Of a DNA stretch of 64,000 bases, positions 48,838 through 61,300 are shown in pieces. Each line of letters opens with the position of its first letter. The first letter of the stretch is position 1. Under the pieces are notes generated by a model, which saw only the letters and a list, made by a program, of their open reading frames with translations, did not search any database and was not told the DNA's origin. Both the position numbers and the translations under genes were made by a program. Source of the stretch: Chamaea fasciata (lineage: Eukaryota; Chordata; Aves; Passeriformes; Sylviidae); NCBI GenBank assembly GCA_029207755.1, contig JARCOQ010000002.1, positions 91,425,087 through 91,489,086 on the forward strand. The letters are read 5' to 3'.

Positions 48838-49350
48838 CTGGGAATTTCAGGCTGGAGGGGACTTCAGGAGGTGCCTCATGCACCACAGCAGGGCAGGCAG
48901 TGAGGTCAGACCAGGTTGCTCAGGGCTTTGCCCAGCCAGGTTTCATAATCCCCCAAAGATGGAGCCTGCCCAGCCTCCCTGTGCAGGGCCTGCCTGTCCT
49001 CACGGAAAAGGTTCCAGTGCCCAGCCTGAGGCCCTCTCATTGCAGTCCCCACGGGCTCTGGGGGGTGTGTGAGGTGCCCCCAGAGCTGCCTCTGTCCAGG
49101 CTGGACCAGCCCCAGCCTCTGCTCACAGGGCCAGGCTCCAGCCCTGAGCACTGCAGGGGTGAACTCGCCCTGGCTATCGGCGTCTTTCTGCCCTGGGGGC
49201 ACCAAACTGCTGCTGCCCAGATGTCTCTGACAACGAGTGCTGGGCACAGAGGTCCTGCCCTGAGCTCCCCGTTGTGCTCCTGCTGTTGCAGCCCCAGATG
49301 CTGCTGCCTATCTCTGCTACCAGCTCCTGCCCAGCTTGCTGCCCCAGCCA
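48838..49350 (-). mobile_element. Diverged CR1 LINE fragment
   Basis: Reverse-strand CR1: GGGAATTTCAGGCTGGAGGG at the left, then an ACCAGGTTGCTCAGGGC block, a GTTCCAGTGCCCAGCCTGAG block, a CAGGCTGGACCAGCCCC block and a CCAGATGTCTCTGACAACGA block. These come in the same order as in the family read backwards. It is GC-rich and more diverged than the 47.1-kb copy. Long open frames across it are by-products. Confidence 0.8.
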
Positions 49351-50110
49351 GTGTGTGCCTGCATACCCGTTTCCCTTATCCCTTGACTGCCTCTTCTCCA
49401 TCAGTTTGTCTCATTACTTTTGAACCTGCTCATAATTTTAACTACTACAACATCCTTAGCCAATGAGCTCAAGAAAAATCTGTATTCTGTGAAAATTCAA
49501 TTTTCATGAAAAAGTGCTCCTTTTCATTTGCTGTCTCTGGTGGTTTCATTTGGTGACCCACAGTTCTGTGAGAAGCAGTGAATAAATTTTCTTATGCAGC
49601 ACACAATTTTGTAGAGCCACATCGTATTTCTCCTCAATCATCTGTTTCCCAAGCACAAGAATCACATTCTGTTCAGTTCTTTTTTGAAGTGGATCTATAC
49701 AGCATATTCTTGTTATTTCCTGTACCTCTTTTCCATTCCCATGATAACCTTTTGAGATGAGATGACAGTGCATGAAAAGAGGATGCATCATAAATTTACA
49801 GTGTAATGATGCATGCTGTTTTGTGCTCCCTTCTCTTCCTAATAATTACCAAGACTCTCTTTACTCCTTAACACTGAAATGGTGTTCTCAAAGCACTATC
49901 TGATATTTTATGTATTTAGAGGAAATAGAGAGCCCACCAATATTTGTGTGTATGTAGTTAAGAGATTGTCTTATGTGACCTCTGCTGGATGCTGTAACAC
50001 CAGATTTCACCTCTGCTTTTACTTCCAGTTAATTTGTACCATGAGATCTTCTGCAACTGTCTGCAGCTGGTCACAGTTCAGATACCTTGGGATAATTTTG
50101 CAGATGGGGC
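49351..50110. other. Intergenic, no gene seen
   Basis: Mixed, mostly AT-rich sequence between CR1 copies. Nothing recognisable. Confidence 0.65.
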
Positions 50111-50214
50111 CTTAGGGACATGGTTTAGTGGTGGATATGACATGCTGCTTTGACAGCTGGGCTCAATGCTCTGAGAGGTCTTTTCCAACCAAAACAATCC
50201 TATGATTCTCTGAC
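50111..50214 (+). mobile_element. CR1 LINE 3'-end fragment
   Basis: About 100 bases of CR1 tail: GGGACATGGTTTAGTGGTGG, then GAGAGGTCTTTTCCAACC and a CAATCCTATGATTCTCTGA end. Confidence 0.9.
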
Positions 50215-53200
50215 CAACAAGCCTTCCCACCTCATGTTGGATGCTTTTCTTCCTACATCACTTACAAGGATTTTGAATAATGTAGGTCACAACATAAATT
50301 CTCAGACTTCACCCATATCCTCTTTTCAGCTGCTTATTTATCTCTGCTTTTATATCCCTACTTCTAAAACTACTGTTAAAGCTTTTCTGTATCCTTGTTT
50401 CTTCAAAGATCTTGGATAAAGTGACCTGGGGAAGAACCAAAGGCCAGCAGTGTCCACTGGCCTGAAGTAACTTCAGAGAATGGTCAGTCTGCACCAGAAG
50501 GTGCCCACAACCTAAAATCTGCATCAGTTGTTAGAAACTACATGGAACTGGCCTTTCTCAAATAATGCAGGCTCTAAACAAATATTTAGTACAAAGTCAC
50601 TTCTACCAGGATGGATAAGTGGTATCACATCAGTGCAAGGAAGAGACCTGGGTGTTTCCCTTCAGGCAGGACGAAACCTCCCTTAAGACAGCTGTGCTTG
50701 AGTGAGCTACAGGCTGTGCTGCCACACAGTTATCACAGTGCAGGAGGGGAAGGTTCCTGCTCACTGGGTCTGCAAGGAGAAACCGTCTCGTCCCTGAGGG
50801 AGGAGGACCATCCATACTGCTTTGTGGAGACCCTGGGCTGCCGGGTTCTGTGCTAGAGGCACCACAGGCAGTCTCACCATATGCTGCTTGGCAAGCAATT
50901 AGAGATACGGCTTTATTAGGGAAGACGAAGAGTAGCCTCTGCCTGCAGCAAACCCAGCATTTTTCCATAACCTTTCTGAAACCAAGGTGGACCTGGTATA
51001 AATGTATCACCTGTATGCCTTTTACTGTAACATTTGAGAAATGCTTTAACACCTGGGGAGACACTCTTAACAGGGAGAAGGTGCACGTTTTAATGGAAAG
51101 CCATCAGGACAACTCACCTAGAAAAGTCCTGAAAGCCTGAAGCAGACAGCAGAGAGCTACTCACTGACATGGGCTAGGACTGCATGGTTGTCACCCTGTG
51201 GGTCAGAGCAGGAGGACTGGGGGGAGTCAAGGCAGATGGAAAGTTGGAAATGCTGGAGCTGAGGCCATCCCCATTAGAGCCACAAGACCTCTACACTGTC
51301 AGCCCAAATAACCTGGGGTGGCCTTGCCATTCTTCTGCCATGGAACCCCAAAGGTGGCACCTGCCGGAGAACCATGTATTGATTCCCCGGCAGCACTGTG
51401 CACTCGTGAGTGCAGACACACCACGGAAGTTTGTGTTTGTGAACACACAAGATCAGTCAGACCCCCATCCTTGCTGCAGCTGTGGCCTATGAAAGGCATG
51501 TGAGAGAGCTGAGATGGGGACCTGGGAGAGGACTGCTCAGAAATGCCTGCCACAATTTCAGTGTCATTGACCCAAGGGCAGCCTGGTCTGAGATGGAGTG
51601 CAACCTGAAGAAGCACATTATTACCTACTAAAAGGACTCTCCTGCAAGCCCACCTCCCTCACATACCTCCTGGGCTGTCAGGATAAAGGGAGGACCCTTT
51701 GCTTCTTCATGCAGGATGTGCAGGACACAGCCCTTCTCTCACCACAGGGCATGGAGACCAGGTCTCCATTAGGCAACACCTCCAGATGTTTCCAACCCAC
51801 AGCAAATACAGCAGCCCCATCCTGTACACATCACCCTGCTTGCTCCTGGACCTGGCTGGTGTGCAGTAGTGAGACAGAAAAGCTGTCTCTCTTGCATGAT
51901 CTGGATCTCTGCATCCTTGCTCTTGCATGTCCAGTGCAGGGGGAACGCTGGAAACATGAGGGATTTCTTGAGCTACTCTCCATTTGGGTGAACCTACCAA
52001 GTAAGTAAGGAAACAGCTGTTAACCCTGTGTTTGTCACAGCACAGGCAGGCCAGCTCACCCACTCCTTGGGTTTTTTTTGCCTGTTGATCCTCCTACAGC
52101 ATAATCGAAGGGCTACAGAACTTAATTCTGAACTAAGTACTCAATATAAGACAGAGGTCTACAAATCCTTCAATTTTTATTACTGTAGTGGGAATGATTA
52201 CTGTGCAAGAGAGACAAAAATACCTTTAAGTAAAAAATAGTTTGGGGTTTTTTTTTGTTCACTAGCCTCAAACCATGGTAGCATTAAATTTTAAAGGTCA
52301 GGGTTGGAGTAATCCAACTCACCAGTTATGTCTTCACTAGCCTATTATTGCACCAATTTCAGAAGGAGAAATCCAAAAAAATTGCCAAGGGAGAGCGAGA
52401 TCAGGCTGGTGACAAAAAAGCTGAAATGAAACAATAAGGCTCATTGTGTTGGTGACTATTAGCTTTTCAACTTTCTCCTGAAGTGTGCTCCTCTCACAAA
52501 ACTTAAACACCAATGCTCTTGCCAGAGAATCCCCTGGCACCTGGCCTGTTGGGTCAGACATCTGTGATACCACAGTCATGTGCAGCTCCTGCAGATACTG
52601 AGGGCACCACATGAACTACACAAATAGAAGTGTGTCAAAGTCAGGCATTTTAGACTCTGTAAGTGGCAAATTTTCATGCAGCTCACGAAAGGGTTCTCAT
52701 CATCTCTGAGAAGACAAAAAAGTGCTATCCCTCGGGGCTCCTTCTGTATGTGTGATTTGTAAAATGTTAGGAAGTCAACTGATGATTGCAAATTGCTTGA
52801 CACTTGAAAGAAGGGGTAAATAGATGAGGAAAAACTGGAGATCAAGGACTCTTTACTCAAACAGCTCACATTTAAAAGATACTTCATTAGTATCAACATA
52901 TCAACACGACATGGAGGTACTCTACTTTTGTAAAGCCACGTGCTTTGGCACTTCAAGAACAAACATAGAATGTCCACACGCAAACAGGACTAAAAAAGTT
53001 AAGAAAAGCATTCCTTGCTAAAAATATTTTGTTTGAAGTAAAGCTGTGCCAAGCAGGGAGAACAGTCAAAGAGAAAAGAACAACTGAAACACAGGATGGG
53101 CAGCAGGTACAGTTTTTGTAAGCAGGCTAGCACTTTGCACTTGTTTAACACTTCACTTTGATCAAATAAACCTGGTTTATTTCCATTTTGAGTCTTGTCT

Positions 53201-56200
53201 AGCAACAAAGTGATCTCAAAGTAAGCCAGGAGGTGGTGATGTTCCTTACAGAAATAGCAAATTGCTGAACAGGATGCCTTGGGACGAACTAACAGTGCAT
53301 ACAGTTCAGCATGTGTGTTGGAGGATGTCAGGCACAGAGATGTCTCTGTCATAAGTCACCTGGCAAGTGTAAGGACTAGTAATATCAAGTCATAGCTAAA
53401 GGAGAAAAATTTTCTCTAACAACATTTTTGGCAAAAATCTGCAGCTTTTCCACAGCTGAGAAGAATATGTTCAATGCTCAATGAGTAATAAAGAAGCGGA
53501 GGGCACATGGAATGGGAGACTTCAATGCCTGAACCTGGGTGCGCAGTGCCTTCACCCACAAATCCTTCTGTTTGGGCACTGCCTAGCAAAGAGGTCCTGG
53601 CAGCCATCCCATGGCCCTTGAAAATGCCTCTGATGGAGTGGGTTTTGTGATTTAAGGGGACCATTTATTACCTCCTTGACTTAAATCAGAGGTTGATTTA
53701 TGCCACTGAAGGATTTAGAACATGTACATATCTGAAAAGTGTTTGCAATATTTCTGATTTGATTATGGTTATTAGCCTGACCTTGCTGACCTTGATCCAC
53801 ACTATGGACTGTGATACACTCAAAGTGCTGAAGCACTTTGGGGAATTTGGGGTAGTTTTTTCAAAAGCCCTGGTAGATGGCTGAAATATCACAGCTTTGG
53901 ATTTTCCTGCCTTATGTCAGATGGCTTTTGCCCTCCAGTGCTAACAAATTACTGCACTGTCCCTGCTGAACCTCAGCTTTACTACTAGAATGTATTAGAG
54001 AAAATCAGAGCTGTGCAACATGTCCTCAGTGTTGGACATGGTGGGTTCATGTTGCAGTATTAGTGTCATGTAATTCTTTCTAGGTCAACTTTGAATGGCA
54101 TTTGTGCATTTGTAATGAAAGAACAGCTGGCTAAAAATGAAGTCCTGGACTTTCAAATAACTTGGCATAGCCTTCTGGGTCTGAATGTCAAGTCTAGCTA
54201 AATACATCTTCAGGGGTCAGATTTGAGTTTTCAGTCTTCAAGAACATGTTGCACTATCAATATCCCTTACGATTTTCTTCCTGGTGAATTTGGAATGATC
54301 ATGCTTTGCCAATGTGCTATTTTAGCTCCTTAAAGTTTTTTAAGAGGTGATTCCATCAAAAGCAATGCTGTTGCTGGTGGGGAGGTGTAATTTTTTTTGT
54401 TTGCTTACCGCTGAGCCTTGCACTCTGTGCTTGTTCACCGTGTGTGGGTCACACTGCAAAGTGACACAGAATCCACTTCATATATGGTTCAAATGCTAAC
54501 TTTGAAACTCCATCCAATCTTTCCAGACCCTAATATCTTGTTAATTAATTCTCATTTTCAGATCCCAAATACATTTGTGCGTATTAAAGCAGACCACGTG
54601 TTTGCTGATATTGGGATGAATGAAATTATCCGATTCACTGTCTGGGAATTGTGAACATACCCTATGATATCCCTGAATGTCACCATTCATTTTAAAATGC
54701 TCTAAACTAATGGCACTGTAAGGACTAATTACTGTGCTGTGATTCTAGGTGTGTCACATCAGTCTCAATAATTACATGCTTGATTTAAGATTAACATATT
54801 GTGAAACATGCTTGTATTAAGATATTGTTTGTGGCAAATGGGGCATCAAATATAACAACAGTTCTCTCCACAGCCTTAGAATAAGCTTTTCTCTTTTTCC
54901 TACAGGGCACACTAAATCACCATTTTCCTCATTTCAGTGCTGAAGTTTTCTGATACTGTTGGGAAGTCAGAGGGCAGCAGGATTGTATGAAGAAACGTGT
55001 AAATTGAACGGAACAGATAGAAATGGTATGAGTTAATCCAGTGAGAATGAATCTTGATGTAAGAAAGGGTATGCCAGTGCCTTCACAGGTTTAGGCTGAA
55101 CTAAAAAGAAAATAGCTGAGGGTTGGTCTCTCTTCTCCCTGAAGAGAAAGTTATTTTGCTTACAAGAATTAAAATGAAACATACTTCAGAGTCCAGACAG
55201 AAGTATTTTTCAAACTTTCAGCACTCTGGTTATGTGCCAGTTTTGTCTGGAGAAGCTTTCCAGTTTTGTCTGGAGAAGCTTTCCTTATTTTGCGTGATTG
55301 AGTTTGTAATAGCAAATAGCATCATCCTGCCAAAAGGGAGGGCTTTAAATTCTCCCTTGCATTTCTCCTGTGAGCATGGGCACCTGGCACCCTCACACAC
55401 CACACAGCATGTGTCTGCCTGAACCTGAGGGCTCTTCCCTTCTGCCTGGAGAGAGCTGGCACCTGGGAAGCACTTGCGGAAAGAAAGCTGAGCTGCTGCT
55501 TGCAGCTGAAGCTGGATGCCCAGCTGAGCCTGCAGAGCTGCCCATGGCTGAGAAAACGGAATCAGTCCCACTCCTGCTGCTACTGATCCTGCTACCCCAT
55601 CACCTTCCTTGCATGGCTAGCATCCTCTTAGACCCTCTCCTGTTCCCATTCACCTACCAAAATGTCAAAGCCTGGCCACTGCTTTAGCTCAGAGAGGAGC
55701 CTGGTGCATGCCATCCCTGGCAGAGGTGGTGGTAGGAGCTTTGGTCAGGGCTGGGGTGGGAACCACCCCTTCTGGCACCAGGGAGCTGTTCTGTTGACTC
55801 ACACCATCTTAAGAAACCTTACCCCAAGACAGCTGCAAAAGGAGGAATAGCACAAACAGCAACCTGGAAAGGAGGGAAAGCAGCTTCTTCCACCTCAGCC
55901 TGACTTTTCCCCTGTGGCAGTTGGCTTTAAGAAGCTGGCAAGGGGGCAGGAGTAGAAAGAACAACAGTAGTGGACACAGGTGACCAATAAAGGTTTAGCA
56001 CACAGGCAAGGAGCAGGTTGAAGCCCCGTGTGCCATCTCTAGTGGTGTGTCTTTAGAAAGAAGCCATTCATATCCAGGAGTAAAATACAACTTCCATTAA
56101 GGAAAGGAAAGCACACAGATGAGTTCTCTGGGTGACCAAGAGCTTGTGGGACTGCCCAGTACAGCATCCCTGCTGCAAGGGCCATGTGGTCTCCTCCTTC

Positions 56201-56905
56201 CCCCTTCATAAACTGCAGAACTTCATAAACTTCATAAACTTTTGGTATCCCAGAAAACAGCCTGTGAGACATCCATGACTGTAAGGGCAATGTGCAGGTC
56301 TGGGTCTGGTTCCCAAACTGCTCCACAGAAGTTAAGGGACAAAACCTCAAGCCAGATTTAAAAATCCCTTAAGATACAAGAGATACTGATGGTAGCTATA
56401 CTGCTTTACTCCTATATGCTCACTCTCCATCCCCCTGATATTTCTTCAGTTGATATTGATCCATTTAAGATGTATAAAGCAAATAACTCTATTTAACAGC
56501 CCTAGTTGTGCGCAATCAAAGACCTCTTAGAAAATCTCAGAATGTGAATCTACAATGTAAACCCTCAGGCAGGAATTCCATTAATAATTTAAGATGTCTG
56601 TGTGCAATTGAACAGTAATGGTAATTTTCAGCTACAAGGGATCAATCTAACAGTGTATTCCAGATGTCTATGCTGTGGGAACAGTCCTTCTCTGGGTAAA
56701 TGTCATCTTTATATACTGTGAACTCTGAAATATTACAGCCATTTTTCTCAATGGTTCATTTACCAAGCTTTCTTGAATCCTAGGAAAAGCCCTTACAACA
56801 TGACCCTCAGCTTGCACATATATCACTGCCTTGCACAGCCAGCAGAGCTGCTGCTGCCTTGCTCTGTAAGTCCAATGCTCCTTAAGTGTCCAAAACCTCA
56901 GAAGT
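50215..56905. other. Intergenic, no gene seen
   Basis: About 6.7 kb. It contains a perfect 23-bp tandem duplication (55,238-55,283). An open frame at 54,418-54,654 has a somewhat protein-like second half, but no splice or homology support. No RNA gene or repeat family was recognised elsewhere. Confidence 0.65.
55238..55283. repeat. 23-bp perfect tandem duplication
   Basis: A 23-base unit starting CAGTTTTGTCTGGAGAAG occurs twice head-to-tail at 55,238-55,260 and 55,261-55,283 with no difference, so the duplication is recent. Confidence 0.95.
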
Positions 56906-57030
56906 GAATCACAGAATCCCTGAGCTGGAAGGGGCCCACAAGGATCATCAAGTCTAAATCCTGTCCTTACACAGGAGAGCATGAAGAATCACACCATGTG
57001 CCTGAGAGCATTGAGTCTGGGGCAGTGGCT
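56906..57030 (-). mobile_element. CR1 LINE fragment
   Basis: GAATCACAGAATCCCTGAGC, then a CTGGAAGGGGCCCACAAGGA block, a GATCATCAAGTC block and AATCACACCATGTGCCTGAG. These match an avian CR1 3' end in reverse orientation. The right edge is unclear because the sequence diverges after about 57,010. Confidence 0.85.
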
Positions 57031-58262
57031 TCAGCCACTAGGCCTTCCTGAGGAGCAGCCTAGATCCACCCAGAACTGGATCAGCTGCTGGCTCAGCCCA
57101 GGGCATAATCATACATCAGACACATGAGGTCAAATGGTGCAGTTATGCATCAGACAACGTGCTGTTTCTGCAAGAAAACATCTTTCAGTAGGATGCCTAG
57201 CTATCAACCTGGTTTCACAGTGGGATCCGAGGTGACAAATCCATGGTGTGTCCACCTGCAGGGTCAGCAGCTCCATGCCAGCCTGGGAGGGGCTCCTCCC
57301 TCATGGAGAGGACTGATTGCATAGGTACGGAAAAGGCTCCATTGAGACCAGGGTGTAAACCTCCACAAAAAGTATTTTCAGGGAGGGCAACAATTGAGAA
57401 ATCAAGTAAGGAATAGATTGGTTCAAATAAATTCCACATGAAAGTAACCTCTGTAAGAACATCCAGCCCAGGCACCTCCTTGTTTGGAGGCTCCTAAAAC
57501 CCCTGCTGACACGGTTTCCCACAGGTGTGCAAGGCAACCTTTCAGGTACTGTAAACAAAACGACAAAACACGTCCTCTGGAAGGAATACACCATAATCTA
57601 AGCCTTGGTCCAAGGTCTCTGGTGGCTGCCTCCAGCTGGGGGATGGTGCCCAAGCCTGCCTTCATCCTCCTTCCGAATATGCCAGGTGCTCTCCCTGCTG
57701 GTTGTCCCTACTGATGGCCTTTGAGCTACAGAAATTCTACCAGCTGTGATTAGCACTGTAACAACAAATACCAGCCTGATAGTCAAGGCTAATGGTGGGG
57801 GAGGGGGAAACTGATCAGTTTTTACTGGACTTTTCTGAATTCAGCCTCCCTCAACAAGGATGATTATAGCTAATTAGGCAGAACATGGTAACAACACTCA
57901 CATTTGGATGTGTGGTGTCTCGATGGAAGAGGAAATTAAATAGGATGTGATCAGAGAGCTGCAGACAAAGAAAATGAGGCCAGTCCGAGTAGCTTTTCAT
58001 CAGAGAATGGATGAATAGATTAATCAATTTATTTTGTTGTACCTAGAACATTAATAAGCATTACGTGGCACTGTAATTTGCAATTCAAGGAAGCATCTGA
58101 CATACTATCCTTGAGGGCATTGTTTCCCTCCTGCCCTGAGCAGACACACACACACAGACCCGCTTCCCCAAGTGTCCAAAGCAGATGTACTACATTTGTT
58201 TAGTACCTAGGATTGTCACACTGGAAGGATGCCAGGGCTCAGCAAACTGAGCAACAAAATAG
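57031..58262. other. Intergenic; possible regulatory element inside
   Basis: About 1.2 kb with no gene. The part 57,850-58,090 differs from its surroundings: it is complex, non-repetitive and rich in homeodomain-type cores (TAATTA at 57,871-57,876, TTAATCAATTTATT near 58,020, ATTAATAAG near 58,050). It resembles a conserved non-coding element, but conservation cannot be tested here. Confidence 0.4.
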
Positions 58263-58310
58263 GAATTACAGAATCATCAAGGTTGGTTAAGCCTCTTGAG
58301 ATGAAATCCA
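58263..58310 (-). mobile_element. CR1 LINE 3'-end remnant
   Basis: GAATTACAGAATCATCAAGG followed by TTGGTTAAG resembles the reversed CR1 tail. It is short and diverged. Confidence 0.55.
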
Positions 58311-61300
58311 CCCAGGAGGTGCAAGGTGGACCAGATGACTGTGTCCAGTGAAGCAGCTTTGGCACAACTTTGGCAAAATTTCGGCAAAATTTTTGGATGT
58401 CATTTGATATAGAACAAGAACTTTAAATGTGGGCAGAGACTTGTGCTGCTTCGGTTGCTAGCAGGTGTGATCCCAGCTCTGAGACACACAGCTCTGGTCT
58501 GACCATCCTGCAAAACTACATCCCCAAGCTTGTAGTGACTCTTGAAAATGTGGATCTCCAGGCAGAAGTCTTTTTCACATTACTCTACCATATAAGAACT
58601 GGGAGGCATTTATACCTTGAACTGACAGCACTTTTTTCTTGCCTGCTGTTGGCAGTGCCTCCGGTGTGGTGAGAGACAAGAAGTAACCTGAGGTGGAAGC
58701 AGGAATCAGGCTCTGTCATCCTCCTCAGCATGAGCAAACAGCAGGATCTCACAGAGTGGTCACTGTTTGGGGTCATGGTCCAACACCAAACACCTGCTGT
58801 GTGCTGCTAAGGCAGAAAGCAAGGAATTGAAAGATTCTCACTGATTAAAGGTAATGTCAAGGGAAATCCCTCAGGCTATGAATTCTGCACAGCACAAATC
58901 AGGAAATTTGATCCAGAAATTCCTGCTTCACACTCTCCCCATACCAAAATTGCATCACATTTTCAAGCTGGGCACCTGGCTCTGAATATAATTTTTGGAT
59001 AGTGATTTTCTCTCTCCTGTGAGCTGGAAGAACAAAATCGCAAACAAGTGTATGAGAAAATTACTGGCTCAGCAATAACCTCTCCATAACCCAGTGGGGT
59101 GGAATTGTGTGCAAAAAAGGCTTTGCAGTGAGATATAACAGTCACCAATAAAAGCTTCAGGCTATATCACTGAAGCTGTATATTATCCATGCAATTTACA
59201 GAATATATTTTAATTTAGCCCCTTTCCCAAGACTATGAATGAGGCAAATAAAAGGTTTCACAGGAGCAGAAGCAACAGTGAAGCTACAGAGTTGTCCGAG
59301 TAGGGACTGGCAGCTCAAGCTTCAGGCAAGATGGCTGATAACCCAAGACCCAGAGCCCAGCAGTGTGTGGTTTCTCCCAGGTGTCTCCTGCTGCAGCATA
59401 ATTCCTTGCTGGAGAGCATGGCCACAGCCATGTGAGGAGGGCAGGTGATGGCTGCCTGTACAGGGAAGGTCGGGCAATGTGCATGGAGAAACTGTCCCCA
59501 GACTGAGGGACAGGGCATTGCTCCCTAGGGCTGCCAGCCACCCCTTTCCATAAGTGTCCTGCTATCTAAACAGTGTTTTAAATCATTAAAAAATAGAAGT
59601 AAAATTTAGCCAGATCTTAATATAAAGGGAAATAGTAACCACAGCCCCGTTTAAAGATACATTGGCTGCCAAAATGTCACCTTCTGCTCAGCCCTCCTCA
59701 GAACATGCTACAAGTTCCTGGCTTGTTCCATCCATTCTTCCCATCAGCTTGCTCTGCCACTTGAACACATCAATACCTCCTGTCTCCTTCAGCTTTCACT
59801 TTCACATATGGATAAATTTATTTTTGGAGACCACATGGAAATTCTCAAGTAACAACGTGTTGGTCTTTAAAAGTATCAATTTTTTCAACTCTTTCAAAAA
59901 TATTAATTTCATTTGTTCTAACGCTGCTCCTATTTTTTAAATTTTAATTTTCAATAACTTTTCTTCAGGGAGGAAAAATATTGCAAAACCAAGAAGAGTT
60001 AGAGGTCTGTAAGAAGCTGCTTGAGCAACGATGGACTGAGAATATCAGTATTCAAAGGGGGACCTGGCCATTTAAACCTCAGACTATTCACATTCCATTA
60101 AAGCACCCCTTTTAATACTTAATGTTTGCTGATTTTCTCATTGCTAAGAGAGAAAAAAACTATCTAATACCTAGTTCAGACCAAATCCCAAACAAACAGT
60201 GTGCAAACAACTAACGGGTCTACAACAGTAGCAAACAGCTACAACATGGTAAGCTGGCCTGCAATGAAACAGCTTACCAGTTGCACTGCCCAGCTGAACC
60301 AGGCTCCAGCCAGTACCTGTACTGATTGGGATCAACGGTTTTCCCTGGCTGCAGAGATCCCACATGACACCAGCATCCCAGTGTCAACTTTCTACTCATA
60401 GAGATCTCTTTTTAATCTCCCTTTCTTTCCTTCTCTTTGTCTGCCACTAGCTGCAAGCTGTCTCTTTTATTTCATGACTTCCTTAAAGCTGAGTGTGACA
60501 TAACCCTTGGAGATCTCATTCCTGCACGATGGGAGGAGAGGCAATGCTAGTGTTACTACCCTAGCTCCTGATGCCATTCCTTCGCTCTCCTGCTAAAAGG
60601 ATCAGCTCATCATCTGCAAAATAAACACAAATTAAACACAGCCAGGTCTGCTGGGGAAGTGACAAGAAAATGTGTAATAGGGCTCGTACTCTCCGTGCCT
60701 CACCTACACTTACTCATCTGGCTCCTGCACAGCTGAGTGTGGGTGGCCCTGGCCCCATGGGAACGGACTGGGGGAGGCCAAAACTTTTCCTTTTGGGTGT
60801 GAATGGGGACTTCCATGGGCCCAGTACAGACTGCAGGCAAATCTGCTTTCGGCAGAGGTCGAGCTTTGAGCTGCAAACTGCAGCGGAGGGGTAGCTACCC
60901 TTCCCTGAATGGCATCATGGGGAAAGGTGCGGGATTGCCTGAGCAGCATGGCTCAGGTCAGGTCAGGTCTGCTCTTGCATGATGGAAATTTAGGTCTTGG
61001 ATCACAACACAGTGATAACTGGAGAGGTGTTGATGCTGATACTGGAAGTGAATCTGATGTAAGGCAGGTGAACGCAAGCAGGTCTTTGCTTGAGTGGGTA
61101 ACAGGACACAGGAGCAGAGATGTGTTTCGTATGAGTGTCTCAAGGTTTCTATCCGCACTGACTTCAAGCTTTGCTTCTGTTCTTTTCTAAAGAGTTCCAT
61201 TTTGAGTGCTACCATCCTGTTACATTTTTAACATTCTAATGAGCAATTTCAACTTACAAACACCAGTTTATTTTCCTTGTTGGCCTCTTTAGCAAATTTC

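Noticed and set aside
48878..49466. 188-codon frame rich in Pro, Ser and Leu
   Set aside because: Lies mostly inside a reverse-oriented, GC-rich CR1 relic and reads it on the non-coding strand.
54418..54654. 78-codon frame with a protein-like second half
   Set aside because: No recognised family, no neighbour exons of matching phase, and it is flanked by ordinary AT-rich sequence.
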